Source: Cryobacterium luteum
GTDB taxonomy: Bacteria > Actinomycetota > Actinomycetes > Actinomycetales > Microbacteriaceae
Length of the DNA stretch: 64,000 bases
Direction: 5' to 3'
Assembly (NCBI RefSeq): GCF_900110125.1
Contig: NZ_FOCN01000006.1
Span: forward strand, 114,921 to 178,920
This document shows positions 26,218 to 34,681 of the stretch, in pieces; the first letter of the stretch is position 1, and every line of letters starts with the position of its first letter. Below the pieces are notes generated by a model that worked only from the letters and a program-made list of their open reading frames with translations, ran no database searches and had not been told where the DNA came from. Both the position numbers and the translations under genes were made by a program.

Positions 26218-27110
26218 GCGAGGACTATCAGCCGTTCCGTGCCCCGGTGGCCGGGGGAGACCTGTTCGGCGGCCAGTGGCGCGCCGAACCGGGCGAGAAC
26301 GCCGCAACGGTGCTCGCCGTCCACGGCATCACCGCCTCTCACCTCACCTGGCCGTGGTTGGCCGACCGTCTGCCCGACCAAAGAGTGATTGCACCCGACC
26401 TGCGTGGTCGCGCTCGCAGCAACGCGCTGCCCGCACCGTACGGGCTTCGTCGGCACGCCGACGACCTGGCCCGACTGCTCGATTTTCTGGAGGTGGAGCG
26501 GGCAGTCGTGGTCGGTCATTCGATGGGCGCCTTTGTCGCGGTCTGGCTCGCGCACCGCTACCCCGACCGGGTCGACTCGCTCGTGCTGGTCGACGGTGGC
26601 CTGCCGATCCCTCGTGACGTCGGAATCGACCCGCTGCTCATGCTCGGTCCGGCCGCCGAACGGCTGTCGCAGACCTTTGAAACGGAGGACGCGTACCTCG
26701 ACTTCTGGCGCCGTCACCCCGCATTCGCGTCTGATTGGACGCCCCGGGTCGCCAACTTCGCCCGGTACGACCTCGATGGCGCAGCGCCACGGCTGCACCC
26801 CTCGGCGCGGCTGGCGGCCGTGGCCGAAAACGTGATGGAACTCAACGGTTCCGACGGGTTCACCGAGGCCCTGACCGGCCTGACCGTGCCCATCGACTTT
26901 CTGCGGGCGCCGCGCGGGTTGCAAAACGAACGGACCGCCCTCTACGACCCCACGGCTGTCGCCGGCTGGTCGGCTTCACTGCCGAACCTGACCGCGCACG
27001 AGGTCGACGACGTCAATCACTACACAGTCGTTATGAGCAACCGTGGCGCCGACCGGGTGGCGCGGGCCGTGCACGAGCAAATCCTGGAGTCAGAGAGGAC
27101 CCCGACATGA
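26214..27110 (+). CDS. Alpha/beta hydrolase
   Basis: This 298-residue alpha/beta-fold hydrolase starts at a GTG coupled to the TetR gene. The oxyanion region is LAVHGITASHLTWPWLA, the nucleophile elbow GHSMGA and the catalytic His lies in VDDVNHYTVV near the C-terminus. The closest general class is the epoxide-hydrolase/esterase-like group; the substrate is unknown. The stop overlaps the ATG of the second hydrolase. Ester or ring cleavage upstream of the CoA ligase is a reasonable but unproven role. Confidence 0.83.
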   Translation: MSEDYQPFRAPVAGGDLFGGQWRAEPGENAATVLAVHGITASHLTWPWLADRLPDQRVIAPDLRGRARSNALPAPYGLRRHADDLARLLDFLEVERAVVVGHSMGAFVAVWLAHRYPDRVDSLVLVDGGLPIPRDVGIDPLLMLGPAAERLSQTFETEDAYLDFWRRHPAFASDWTPRVANFARYDLDGAAPRLHPSARLAAVAENVMELNGSDGFTEALTGLTVPIDFLRAPRGLQNERTALYDPTAVAGWSASLPNLTAHEVDDVNHYTVVMSNRGADRVARAVHEQILESERTPT

Positions 27111-28156
27111 CCATTTTCGACGGAATCACCGCCCGCAGCGTTCTCACCCCGCGGCTGCGTGCCGGGGTGCTCGAACGGTCGGCCACAGCCTCGCCGACAG
27201 TGACCGTAGTCTTCGTGCACGGCAATGTGTCGTCGTCACTGTTCTGGCAGCCGCTCATGCTGGCCCTGCCAGAGTGCGTGCGTGCGCTCGCGATCGACCT
27301 GCGCGGCTTCGGCAGCAGTGCCACCCTGCCCGTCGATGCCACGCGGGGTCTGGCTGACTACTCCGACGATGTTACCGCGGTGCTCGTCGAGCTCGGCGTG
27401 GACCGGGCGCACCTCGTGGGCTGGAGCATGGGCGGCGGCGTGACCATGCAGCTGCTGCTTGACCACCCGACCCTGGTGCAGACCCTCACCCTCGTCGCGT
27501 CGGTCTCACCGTACGGCTTCGGCGGCACCGGGGGAGCGGATGGCCATCGGCTCAGCAGCGACGACGCCGGCACGGGCGGTGGCGGGGCCAACCCCGACTT
27601 CGTCGCCCGGCTGCAGAGCGGTGATCGCGGTTGCGACCCAACCAGCCCCCGCACCGTCTACCAGACCACCTACGTCAAACCGCCGTTCAGTTCGGAGCAC
27701 GACGACATCTGGGTGGAGTCGATGCTCAGCACGGCGACGGGCATCGCAAACTATCCGGGGGACTCGACGCTGTCCGAGAATTGGCCCGGCTTCGCTCCCA
27801 GCGGCAGCGGCGTGCTCAACACCATGACGCCCGGCCACTTCAACACGACCGGTATCGTCGACCTCGCTCTGAAACCAGCCATCCTCTGGATCCACGGCAC
27901 CGACGACGTCATCGTGTCGGACACCTCGTTCTTCGACCTCAACTATCTCGGCCAACTCGGTGTGATTCCGGGCTGGCCGGGCATCGACGTGGCGCCGCCG
28001 CAGCCGATGATCCAGCAGACCCGTGCGGTGCTCGGCGCGTACCGCGACGCCGGTGGTGAGGTGACCGAACTGGAACTGGCCCACTGCGGGCACTCGCCGC
28101 ACCTCGAACACCCGGCGGCGTTCCTTGCGGCGCTGCTGGAGCAGCTCGAGCGCTGA
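27107..28156 (+). CDS. Alpha/beta hydrolase (larger paralogue type)
   Basis: This 349-residue alpha/beta hydrolase has VVFVHGNVSSSLFWQPLM (oxyanion), GWSMGGG (nucleophile elbow) and AHCGHSPHLEHP (catalytic His). Between these blocks is a large insertion (about residues 140-260, SSDDAGTGGGGANPDFVARLQSG and later KPPFSSEHDDIWVES) that should form a lid and distinguishes it from the preceding hydrolase. It is the last gene of the operon. Substrate is unknown; such lids often restrict entry of polyesters or long acyl chains. Confidence 0.82.
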   Translation: MTIFDGITARSVLTPRLRAGVLERSATASPTVTVVFVHGNVSSSLFWQPLMLALPECVRALAIDLRGFGSSATLPVDATRGLADYSDDVTAVLVELGVDRAHLVGWSMGGGVTMQLLLDHPTLVQTLTLVASVSPYGFGGTGGADGHRLSSDDAGTGGGGANPDFVARLQSGDRGCDPTSPRTVYQTTYVKPPFSSEHDDIWVESMLSTATGIANYPGDSTLSENWPGFAPSGSGVLNTMTPGHFNTTGIVDLALKPAILWIHGTDDVIVSDTSFFDLNYLGQLGVIPGWPGIDVAPPQPMIQQTRAVLGAYRDAGGEVTELELAHCGHSPHLEHPAAFLAALLEQLER

Positions 28157-28206
28157 ACCGGGGCGGCTCTCAGCTTGCCTCACAGCTTGGCTCACACCAC
28201 GGCAAC

Positions 28207-28212
28207 TAAGCT
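28207..28212 (+). promoter_or_regulatory. -10 element (TAAGCT), leaderless ispG
   Basis: TAAGCT lies six bases (AGGCAA) before the ispG GTG. The expected start of transcription coincides with the start codon. Confidence 0.55.
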
Positions 28213-28218
28213 AGGCAA

Positions 28219-29373
28219 GTGGCTGCAATCAACTTGGGGATGCCCAAAGTACCTGAGGTACTCGCTCCCAGACGTAAATCCCGTCAGATCAAGGTCGGAA
28301 AGGTCCTGGTCGGTGGCAATGCTCAAGTGAGCGTGCAATCGATGACGACCACCCCGACCACGAACATCAACGCGACGCTTCAGCAGATCGCCGAACTCAC
28401 GGCGAGCGGATGCGACATCGTGCGCATCGCGGTCCCCACCCGCGATGACGCCGAGGTGCTGTCGATCATCGCGAAGAAGAGCCAGATTCCGGTCATCGCG
28501 GACATCCACTTTCAGCCGAATTACGTCTTCGCCGCCATCGATGCCGGCTGCGCTGCCGTGCGGGTGAACCCCGGCAATATTCGCAAGTTCGACGACCAGG
28601 TCGGCAAGATCGCCGCTGCCGCCAAGGCGGCCGGCGTGAGCCTGCGCATCGGCGTCAACGCCGGATCGCTCGAGCCGAGCCTCATGCAGAAGTACGGCAA
28701 GGCCACCCCGGAGGCGCTCGTGGAGAGCGCAATGTGGGAGGCGAGCCTGTTCGAGGAGCATGACTTTCACGACTTCAAGATCTCGGTCAAGCACAACGAC
28801 CCGGTGATCATGGTCAAGGCCTACCGGCTGCTCGCCGAGCGCGGTGACTGGCCCCTGCACCTCGGCGTCACCGAGGCCGGCCCGAGCTTTCAGGGAACGA
28901 TCAAGAGCGCCACGGCCTTCGGCCTCCTGCTCGGCGAGGGGATCGGGGACACCATTCGGGTGTCCCTGAGCGCCCCGCCGGTCGAGGAGATCAAGGTGGG
29001 CCTGCAGATTCTGCAGTCCCTCAACCTGCGCGAACGCAAACTCGAGATCGTCTCCTGCCCCAGCTGCGGCCGGGCCCAGGTGGATGTCTACAAGCTCGCC
29101 AACGACGTCACCGACGGGCTCGAGGGCATGACCGTGCCGCTGCGGGTCGCGGTCATGGGGTGCGTCGTCAACGGACCGGGCGAGGCCCGCGAGGCCGACC
29201 TTGGCGTCGCGAGCGGCAACGGCAAGGGCCAGATCTTCGTGCGCGGCGAGGTCATCAAGACCGTGCCGGAGTCCGAGATTGTCGCGACGCTCATCGAAGA
29301 AGCCAACCGTCTCGCCGCTGAGATGCCCGCCGCCGAACTGGGCAGTCCCACGGTGTCCGTCGGCTCGAAGTAG
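28219..29373 (+). CDS. ispG: 4-hydroxy-3-methylbut-2-enyl diphosphate synthase
   Basis: This 384-residue 4Fe-4S enzyme (GcpE) reductively converts MEcPP to HMBPP in the MEP pathway. The N-terminal barrel opens [16 protein letters not shown] and [10 protein letters not shown]. The cluster ligands are in SCPSCGR and [10 protein letters not shown] toward the C-terminus. It starts with GTG. In actinobacteria it usually directly follows the rseP-type protease; here about 10 kb of catabolic genes intervene. The C-terminal extension after [11 protein letters not shown] is short. Confidence 0.95.
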   Translation: MAAINLGMPKVPEVLAPRRKSRQIKVGKVLVGGNAQVSVQSMTTTPTTNINATLQQIAELTASGCDIVRIAVPTRDDAEVLSIIAKKSQIPVIADIHFQPNYVFAAIDAGCAAVRVNPGNIRKFDDQVGKIAAAAKAAGVSLRIGVNAGSLEPSLMQKYGKATPEALVESAMWEASLFEEHDFHDFKISVKHNDPVIMVKAYRLLAERGDWPLHLGVTEAGPSFQGTIKSATAFGLLLGEGIGDTIRVSLSAPPVEEIKVGLQILQSLNLRERKLEIVSCPSCGRAQVDVYKLANDVTDGLEGMTVPLRVAVMGCVVNGPGEAREADLGVASGNGKGQIFVRGEVIKTVPESEIVATLIEEANRLAAEMPAAELGSPTVSVGSK

Positions 29374-29558
29374 GTCAGTAGCACCGCTGCTGTGGCGTTG
29401 GCGCGGTGACGCCGCCGCATCCGCTCGATGCGCGCTCAATTGTTTCATGAGCTGCCACGAGCTGCTGGCGCGGTTGGCCTGCCCGCCGCGCGAGCAAAAA
29501 GCGGCCGCGCGACGCAGAAATCGTCGCTGCACAGGCGTAGATACTGGCACTCGCGAGC

Positions 29559-29572
29559 TGTTACATGTAACA
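29559..29572. promoter_or_regulatory. Operator palindrome over the mazEF-like promoter
   Basis: TGTTACATGTAACA is a perfect 14-bp palindrome ending 7 nt before the antitoxin ATG. It overlaps the predicted -10 TAACAT (29568-29573), an ideal position for autorepression by the antitoxin. Confidence 0.65.
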
Positions 29573-29579
29573 TAGCGGC

Positions 29580-29783
29580 ATGGCTGTTCGAGACCGGGTA
29601 AGCGCTCATCGAGAGCGGATGCGTGACCAAGGCTTTCGCCTCGTGCAGGTCTGGGTGCCTGACGTGCGCGGAGAGCGATTCGCCGCCGAGGCGCACCGCC
29701 AATCGGAGATGGTCGCGGCCGCTGACCGGCAGTCAGACGACCAGGAGTTTATCGAAGCGGTGTCGGTGAGCTGGGACGAGTGA
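29580..29783 (+). CDS. MazE-like antitoxin (DUF3018 type)
   Basis: This 67-residue protein resembles the DUF3018 group of MazE-like antitoxins: VSAHRERMRDQGFRLVQVWVPD followed by RGERFAAEAHRQSEMV. The N-terminal part would bind DNA and the C-terminal acidic tail (QSDDQEFIEAVSVSWDE) would wrap the toxin. The ATG has no Shine-Dalgarno sequence but is preceded by TAACAT and six bases, so the mRNA is probably leaderless. Its stop overlaps the toxin GTG by four bases. The pair sits between ispG and proS as an accessory insertion. Confidence 0.78.
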   Translation: MAVRDRVSAHRERMRDQGFRLVQVWVPDVRGERFAAEAHRQSEMVAAADRQSDDQEFIEAVSVSWDE

Positions 29784-30106
29784 TTCGAGGCGAGCTGTGG
29801 CTGGTCGCTGGCGGCGTCTACGCGTCCAAGCCTCGACCGGCGGTGATCCTGCAGGACGATCGCTTTGACGCGACAGATTCGGTCACGGTGGTGCCACTGA
29901 CAACGACCGATTTGTCGGCACCGCTCCTGCGAGTCAGTATTGCAGCGAACGAGCACAATGGTCTGGACCTGGACAGTTTTGTCATGATCGACAAGCTCAC
30001 GACCGTTCGCCGGGCGCAGGTGACGACTCGGGTTGGGCGGCTCTCCACCGAACAAGTGGTCGACGTCGAGCGTTTGATCATGGTCTTTCTTGGTCTGGCT
30101 GACTGA
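29780..30106 (+). CDS. MazF/PemK-type mRNA interferase toxin
   Basis: This 108-residue toxin of the PemK family would cleave mRNA at short sequence motifs. IRGELWLVAGGVYASKPRPAVILQDDRF matches the conserved beta-barrel start (usually GEIWWVxxxPxxGxxRPAVIVQ). VTVVPLTTTDL and the C-terminal DKLTTVRRAQVTTRVGRLS with VERLIMVFLGL are typical. It starts at GTG overlapping the antitoxin stop. Arg and Thr residues used for catalysis in the family are in place, so it appears functional. The target motif is unknown. Confidence 0.85.
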   Translation: MIRGELWLVAGGVYASKPRPAVILQDDRFDATDSVTVVPLTTTDLSAPLLRVSIAANEHNGLDLDSFVMIDKLTTVRRAQVTTRVGRLSTEQVVDVERLIMVFLGLAD

Positions 30107-30146
30107 CAGCATTCGCTCTGAGGCGTAGAAATTTTGGCGTGAACTC

Positions 30147-30176
30147 TTGCATTTCTTGCGGGTGTAACAATATACT
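30147..30176 (+). promoter_or_regulatory. Promoter of the ArsR-like regulator gene
   Basis: TTGCAT (30147-30152), an 18-nt spacer and TATACT (30171-30176) form a good promoter 24 nt before the ATG at 30200. Confidence 0.65.
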
Positions 30177-30188
30177 GACGCCTGTCAG
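30175..30188. promoter_or_regulatory. Inverted repeat at the transcription start
   Basis: CTGAC-GCCT-GTCAG overlaps the end of the -10 box and covers the expected start of transcription, upstream of the AGGAGG site at 30187-30192. It is a candidate autoregulatory operator for the encoded helix-turn-helix protein. Confidence 0.5.
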
Positions 30189-30199
30189 GAGGCGTTGTT

Positions 30200-30520
30200 A
30201 TGAACATGGAACAGCTCAGCGCCACTCTCGCGGCGATCGCCAGCCCGCAGCGGATGCTGATCCTCGCCGAGTTGCAGGGCGGGCGCGTGCACGTGAGCGA
30301 GTTGGCGCGACGTGTTGGGATGTCTCGTGCGCTGCTCTATATGCATCTCGCCAAGCTGGAAGCGAGCGGATTCATCACGACGTCACTGGAACTCTCCCCG
30401 GAGGGAACCGCACTCAAGCACGTGGCTCTGGCACCCTTTTCACTCAACGTCACCATCGACACCATCGCCGAAGCAGTGGCACACGCCACGGTCGCCAACC
30501 AGCAGGGGGAAACACCATGA
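30200..30520 (+). CDS. ArsR-like winged-helix regulator
   Basis: This 106-residue protein is an ArsR-type winged-helix regulator: LSATLAAIASPQRMLILAELQGGRVHVSELARRVGMSRALLYMHLAKLEASGFI, followed by a short beta-wing. The metal-binding ELCV(C/G)D cysteine box of arsenic sensors is absent and the protein has no Cys, so it probably senses something other than metal. A strong AGGAGG precedes the ATG. The stop overlaps the ATG of the next small membrane protein, forming a two-gene unit. Confidence 0.83.
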   Translation: MNMEQLSATLAAIASPQRMLILAELQGGRVHVSELARRVGMSRALLYMHLAKLEASGFITTSLELSPEGTALKHVALAPFSLNVTIDTIAEAVAHATVANQQGETP

Positions 30521-30753
30521 ACTTCGACTTCGCGTATCTCATTCCGATAATTGCGATCATCGGCGGAATCACCTACGGGATCTTTAGCATGTACTTCAAG
30601 TCGCGTCGCCAGGTGGCCGCTTCCGACGGTTCGCCCGCCCTGCGGGAAGCGCTCGCGACGAGTAACGCGACCAACGTCGCCCTGCTGGAAAAACTGACCG
30701 CAATGGATGCGCGTCTGGTCGCGATCGAGCGTGCCCTGAGCGAGGTCGGCTGA
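30517..30753 (+). CDS. Small membrane protein with coiled-coil tail
   Basis: This 78-residue protein has one transmembrane helix (AYLIPIIAIIGGITYGIFSMYF, residues 6-27), then a basic KSRR stop-transfer and a helical cytosolic tail (ALATSNATNVALLEKLTAMDARLVAIERALSEV). The ATG at 30517 overlaps the ArsR-like stop by four bases. Adjacent HTH plus small membrane protein pairs occur widely in actinobacteria; the membrane protein may tether or modulate the regulator, which is inference. Confidence 0.7.
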   Translation: MNFDFAYLIPIIAIIGGITYGIFSMYFKSRRQVAASDGSPALREALATSNATNVALLEKLTAMDARLVAIERALSEVG

Positions 30754-30792
30754 CGCCGGCCGAAGGTTGTCGATTACGCGTCGAGCGATGTT

Positions 30793-30810
30793 TATACCCC
30801 ATGGGGTATA
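30793..30810. promoter_or_regulatory. Perfect 18-bp palindrome, CsoR/CstR-like operator
   Basis: TATACCCCATGGGGTATA is a perfect palindrome and resembles the GC-core, AT-flank operators of the CsoR/CstR/FrmR regulator family. It lies 10-46 nt before the start of the downstream membrane-protein gene and overlaps possible -10 sequences. No CsoR-family gene is in the window. Confidence 0.6.
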
Positions 30811-30855
30811 GTCGAGGTGATGCCGCGGGCATCCGGACGACCAGACGAGGGGTTC

Positions 30856-31383
30856 ATGCCTACATCGATCACGCTCCTGCTCGCTGATCTGCGTACCTGG
30901 CCGCGGCGACGTCAACTCATTGCGCTCGGGGTCGCCACAGCGGTCGTGGTCGGCATTCTGGCGACCACCGGACTTCTGTCGGGCCCCGCTGTCTCCCTCT
31001 GCTGGACCATTCCGACCGTTGTGGTCGGTTCAATGCTGATCGGCCTCATCGTTTCGAGCTACCTCGGCACGCCCATCGGTGCCGACGCCACCCTGTGCGA
31101 CACCCGGTGGCCCATTCTGGGGGTCATTGCCCTCTATCTCACGACCGAAATCCACTCGTTCCAGCCGATCTTCAGTGCGCCGGTGCGTCCGGTCGTCGCT
31201 GCCGCGGCCGTCGCCCTGCTGGTTTGGGCGCTGCACGAGCGTCTCGAGAGCGAGCGCAAGGCCACGCGCGCGGCCGAGACCGGCAGCCCCGACGGCGAGG
31301 TCTGCACCACCTGCCGCCCGCTGTTTCCCCGCCCGGCCCCGAAACCCAGTGGGGGAGCGGATGTCGACGCGCGCGTAAGGTAG
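30856..31383 (+). CDS. Membrane protein of unknown function
   Basis: I do not recognise this protein of 175 residues. It has about four hydrophobic segments ([72 protein letters not shown]). The soluble C-terminus carries a CxxC pair ([10 protein letters not shown]) that could bind metal or react with sulfur species. The ATG at 30856 is preferred because GAGGGG lies just before it; an alternative start at 30817/30820 adds 12-13 residues but is close to the palindrome. Control by the upstream CsoR-like operator is plausible. Its stop precedes the proS start by four bases. Confidence 0.62.
   Translation: MPTSITLLLADLRTWPRRRQLIALGVATAVVVGILATTGLLSGPAVSLCWTIPTVVVGSMLIGLIVSSYLGTPIGADATLCDTRWPILGVIALYLTTEIHSFQPIFSAPVRPVVAAAAVALLVWALHERLESERKATRAAETGSPDGEVCTTCRPLFPRPAPKPSGGADVDARVR
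31376..31381 (+). promoter_or_regulatory. -10 element (TAAGGT), leaderless proS
   Basis: TAAGGT lies six bases (AGACGG) before the proS GTG, overlapping the last codons of the preceding gene. Confidence 0.55.
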
Positions 31384-31387
31384 ACGG

Positions 31388-33151
31388 GTGCCTACACGTC
31401 TCTCCAACTACTTCCTCCGTACACTCCGCGAAGACCCCTCCGACGCCGAGGTGACCAGCCACCGCCTGCTCGTGCGGGCCGGCTACATCCGTCGCCAGGC
31501 CCCGGGTATCTTCGCCTGGCTGCCGCTCGGCCTGCGGGTGAAGGCAAAAGTGGAGCGCATCATCCGTGAAGAAATGCAGGCTGCCGGCGCGCACGAGGTG
31601 CACTTTCCGGCCCTGCTGCCTCGCGAGCCGTATGAACTGACCGGCCGCTGGGACGAATACGGTGAGGGACTGTTTCGGCTGAAAGACCGCAAGGGCTCCG
31701 ACATGCTGCTCGCGCCGACGCACGAAGAGGTCTTTGCGCTGCTCGTGAAAGACCTGTACAGCAGCTACAAAGACCTGCCGCTGGCGATTTATCAGATTCA
31801 GGACAAATACCGCGATGAGGCGCGTTCGCGCGGTGGCCTGCTGCGCGGCCGCGAGTTCACCATGAAGGATGCGTACTCCTTCGACTACACCGACGCCGGC
31901 CTCGACGCGAGCTACCAACAGCAGCGCGACGCCTACGAGCGCATCTTCACCCGCTTCGGCCTCGAGTACGCGATCGTGCAAGCGGATGCGGGCGCGATGG
32001 GCGGCTCCAAGAGCGAAGAGTTTTTGCACCCGACCCCGGTTGGTGAGGACACCTTTGTGCGCAGCCCCGGGGGCTACGCGGCCAACATCGAGGCGTTCCG
32101 CACCCTCGTTCCGGCCGACAAGGATTTCAGTGCGTTGCCCGCCGCGCAGATCTTCGACACTCCGAACACGCCGACCATCCAGACTCTCGTGGACAAGGCA
32201 AACGCCGAGCACCCCCGCCTGGACGGTCGGGAGTGGATGGCCGCCGACACGCTCAAAAACGTCGTGCTCGCTCTGACCAGCCTTGACGGTACCCGTGAAC
32301 TCGTGGCGATCGGCGTTCCCGGCGACCGCGAGGTCGACCTCAAGCGCGTCGAGGTGGCTTTCGCTCCCGCCGAGGTCGAGGCCGCCAACGAGGGCGACTT
32401 CGCCAGGAACCCCGGCCTGGTCAAAGGCTATATCGGCCCGTGGGGCGCGACCGAAGCCGTTCTCGGTATCAAATCGACCACCGGCATCCGCTTTCTGGTC
32501 GACCCGCGCGTTGTCGCCGGCACCGAGTGGATCACCGGCGCCAATGAAGACAACCGTCACGTGTTCGGCCTCGTCGCCGGTCGCGACTTCGCCATCGATG
32601 ACACGATCGAAGCCTCCGATGTGCGCGCCGGCGACCCGGCCCCCGACGGCTCCGGCCCGGTCGAACTCATTCGCGGCATGGAAATCGGGCACGTCTTCCA
32701 GCTCGGTCGCAAGTACGCCGAGGTGCTCGGCCTCAAGGTTCTCGACGAGAACGGCAAGCTGGTCACCGTCACGATGGGCTCATACGGCATCGGCGTCACG
32801 CGCATCCTCGCGGTCATCGCCGAACTCAACAACGATGCAAAGGGCCTGATCTGGCCCGAATCAGTTACCCCGTTCGACGTGCACGTGATCGCCACCGGCC
32901 GTGACGAGATCGTCTTCGACACCTCGGAGGCCGTCGTCGCCGCAATCGAGGCCACCGGCCGCGAGGTGCTCTACGACGATCGTCGCAAGGTCTCGCCCGG
33001 CGTCAAGTTCGGCGATGCTGAGCTCATCGGAGTGCCGTGGATCGTCATCGTGGGCCGCGGCGCCGCCGACGGCATCGTCGAGCTGTGGAACCGCCGCACC
33101 GGCGAGCGCGAGCAGGTCGACGTCGCCGACATCGCCAAGCACTTCGCCTAA
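31388..33151 (+). CDS. proS: Prolyl-tRNA synthetase
   Basis: This 587-residue class-II synthetase charges tRNA-Pro. Class-II motif 1 region ([29 protein letters not shown]), motif 2 ([27 protein letters not shown]) and motif 3 ([16 protein letters not shown]) are all present. The bacterial-type editing (YbaK-like) insertion lies between motifs 2 and 3 (about residues 230-390), and the C-terminal anticodon-binding domain ends [11 protein letters not shown]. It begins at GTG, apparently leaderless. Length and domains are standard. Confidence 0.96.
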   Translation: MPTRLSNYFLRTLREDPSDAEVTSHRLLVRAGYIRRQAPGIFAWLPLGLRVKAKVERIIREEMQAAGAHEVHFPALLPREPYELTGRWDEYGEGLFRLKDRKGSDMLLAPTHEEVFALLVKDLYSSYKDLPLAIYQIQDKYRDEARSRGGLLRGREFTMKDAYSFDYTDAGLDASYQQQRDAYERIFTRFGLEYAIVQADAGAMGGSKSEEFLHPTPVGEDTFVRSPGGYAANIEAFRTLVPADKDFSALPAAQIFDTPNTPTIQTLVDKANAEHPRLDGREWMAADTLKNVVLALTSLDGTRELVAIGVPGDREVDLKRVEVAFAPAEVEAANEGDFARNPGLVKGYIGPWGATEAVLGIKSTTGIRFLVDPRVVAGTEWITGANEDNRHVFGLVAGRDFAIDDTIEASDVRAGDPAPDGSGPVELIRGMEIGHVFQLGRKYAEVLGLKVLDENGKLVTVTMGSYGIGVTRILAVIAELNNDAKGLIWPESVTPFDVHVIATGRDEIVFDTSEAVVAAIEATGREVLYDDRRKVSPGVKFGDAELIGVPWIVIVGRGAADGIVELWNRRTGEREQVDVADIAKHFA

Positions 33152-33171
33152 TACTCAACGCTGCGCTGTCG

Positions 33172-33214
33172 AGAGCGGATGCTGCCGGCTGGCCCAGCCC
33201 GCCGCATCCGCTCT
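33172..33214 (+). terminator. Hairpin between proS and nusA
   Basis: AGAGCGGATGC (33172-33182) and GCATCCGCTCT (33204-33214) form a perfect 11-bp stem with a 21-nt GC-rich loop just after the proS stop. No T-run follows, as is common for actinobacterial terminators. Confidence 0.6.
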
Positions 33215-33254
33215 GCAGCGAACCCGCTGACCCCACCCCGGCGGGAGTAAGTGG

Positions 33255-33284
33255 GTGACGAGGCCTCGCAGATTCGGGTACCGT
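33255..33284 (+). promoter_or_regulatory. Possible nusA promoter
   Basis: GTGACG (33255-33260), 18 nt and TACCGT (33279-33284) are a fair match to a housekeeping promoter, giving a leader of about 50 nt to nusA. An overlapping TAGTAT at 33284-33289 is an alternative -10. Confidence 0.4.
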
Positions 33285-33342
33285 AGTATCCAGCCCGCTG
33301 CGCGGTTTCGCGGCGGCAAGATCTGAATAGAGGAGGCCGGCC

Positions 33343-34380
33343 ATGGACATCGACCTCAGTGTTTTGCGGCTACTGGAGCGCGAAAAAGAGATTCCCTTCG
33401 AGGAACTCGTGCAAATCATCGAACAGGCGATTCTGACCGCCTATGTCAAGCACATTCAGCAGGACATCACGAAGTTTGAAGCTTCGAAAATTGCTGAAGC
33501 CAAGCATGATATTCAGGAAGTCCCCGAAGCGCGCGTCGTTCTCGACCGCAAGACCGGGCACGTGGATATCTTCATCCCCGAGCACGACGATGAGGGCAAC
33601 GTCATCGGCGAAGCCGTTGACAACCCCACCGACTTTGGTCGCATCGCCGCCTTCGCCGCGAAGCAGGTCATCAACCAGCGCCTGCGCGACCTCGCCGACG
33701 ACGCGGTGCTCGGCGAGTTCAAGGGCCGCGAGGGTGACATCGTCGCCGGAATCATCCAGCAGGGTCCGAACCCACGCATGATTCACGTGGACCTCGGTAC
33801 CATCGAAGCGATCATGCCCCCCGAGGAGCAGGTTCCCACCGAGAGCTACGTGCACGGTGCGCGCATTCGCGTGTTCGTGACGGCCGTCGGTCGCGGACTC
33901 AAGGGCCCGCAGATCACCGTGTCGCGCACCCACCCCTCGCTCGTGCGCAAATTGTTCGCCCTCGAGGTACCCGAGATCGCCAGCGGAGTCGTCGAGATCG
34001 TCTCGCTCGCCCGCGAAGCCGGCCACCGCACCAAGATCGCCGTGCGCGCGACCGAGCCCGGCGTCAACGCCAAGGGCGCCTGCATCGGCGAACTCGGCCA
34101 GCGCGTGCGCGCCGTGACCGTTGAGTTGAACAACGAGAAGATCGACATTGTCGACTTCTCGCCCGACCTGGCGACCTTCGTCGCAAGCGCTCTGTCTCCG
34201 GCCAAGGTGACGAGCGCCTATGTGATCGATGAGTCGATCAAGGCTGTTCGGGCCCTCGTGCCCGATTACCAGCTCTCGCTCGCGATCGGTAAAGAGGGCC
34301 AGAATGCCCGCCTCGCGGCCAAGCTCACCGGCGCGAAAATCGACATTCAGCCGGACAGCATTCTGGAGGACGCCGAATAG
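33343..34380 (+). CDS. nusA: Transcription termination/antitermination factor NusA
   Basis: This 345-residue RNA polymerase-associated factor contains the N-terminal polymerase-binding domain (MDIDLSVLRLLEREKEIPFEELVQ), an S1 domain (about 110-180) and tandem KH domains (RVRAVTVELNNEKIDIVDF; LAIGKEGQNARLAAKLTGAKIDI). Acidic C-terminal repeats of E. coli NusA are absent, as is usual in actinobacteria. An AGGAGG site precedes the ATG. It heads the nusA-ylxR-infB operon. The customary upstream rimP gene is missing here. Confidence 0.95.
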   Translation: MDIDLSVLRLLEREKEIPFEELVQIIEQAILTAYVKHIQQDITKFEASKIAEAKHDIQEVPEARVVLDRKTGHVDIFIPEHDDEGNVIGEAVDNPTDFGRIAAFAAKQVINQRLRDLADDAVLGEFKGREGDIVAGIIQQGPNPRMIHVDLGTIEAIMPPEEQVPTESYVHGARIRVFVTAVGRGLKGPQITVSRTHPSLVRKLFALEVPEIASGVVEIVSLAREAGHRTKIAVRATEPGVNAKGACIGELGQRVRAVTVELNNEKIDIVDFSPDLATFVASALSPAKVTSAYVIDESIKAVRALVPDYQLSLAIGKEGQNARLAAKLTGAKIDIQPDSILEDAE

Positions 34381-34388
34381 GGGGTACG

Positions 34389-34646
34389 ATGGAGTCCGTA
34401 AGAACGTGTATTGGCTGCCGTTCGCGCGCCCCTCGATCCTCACTTTTGCGGATCGTTGCTGGGAAATCAGAAATTGTGGTGGATGAAACCGCCACAATCC
34501 CCGGTAGAGGTGCGTGGCTGCACGCCCGTGAATCGTGCTTTCAGGATGCCGTAAGGCGACACGCTTTCGGGCGTGCCTTTCGTGTGACCAGGTCGCTGGA
34601 CGCGAAACAACTAGAGAACAGGCTGAATTGGCTTATGGATAACTAA
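34389..34646 (+). CDS. ylxR: YlxR family nucleic-acid-binding protein
   Basis: This 85-residue DUF448 protein has the family signature RTCIGCRSRAPRSSLLRIVA and PGRGAWLHARESC with a basic C-terminus (HAFGRAFRVTRSL). Family members bind RNA or DNA and modulate RNase P or transcription in some bacteria. It lies eight bases after nusA and shortly before infB, the standard position. The CxxC and later Cys are consistent with the family fold. Confidence 0.92.
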   Translation: MESVRTCIGCRSRAPRSSLLRIVAGKSEIVVDETATIPGRGAWLHARESCFQDAVRRHAFGRAFRVTRSLDAKQLENRLNWLMDN

Positions 34647-34681
34647 TGAGCGGCTCGAAATGAGACCCGTCCGTTACTAAC

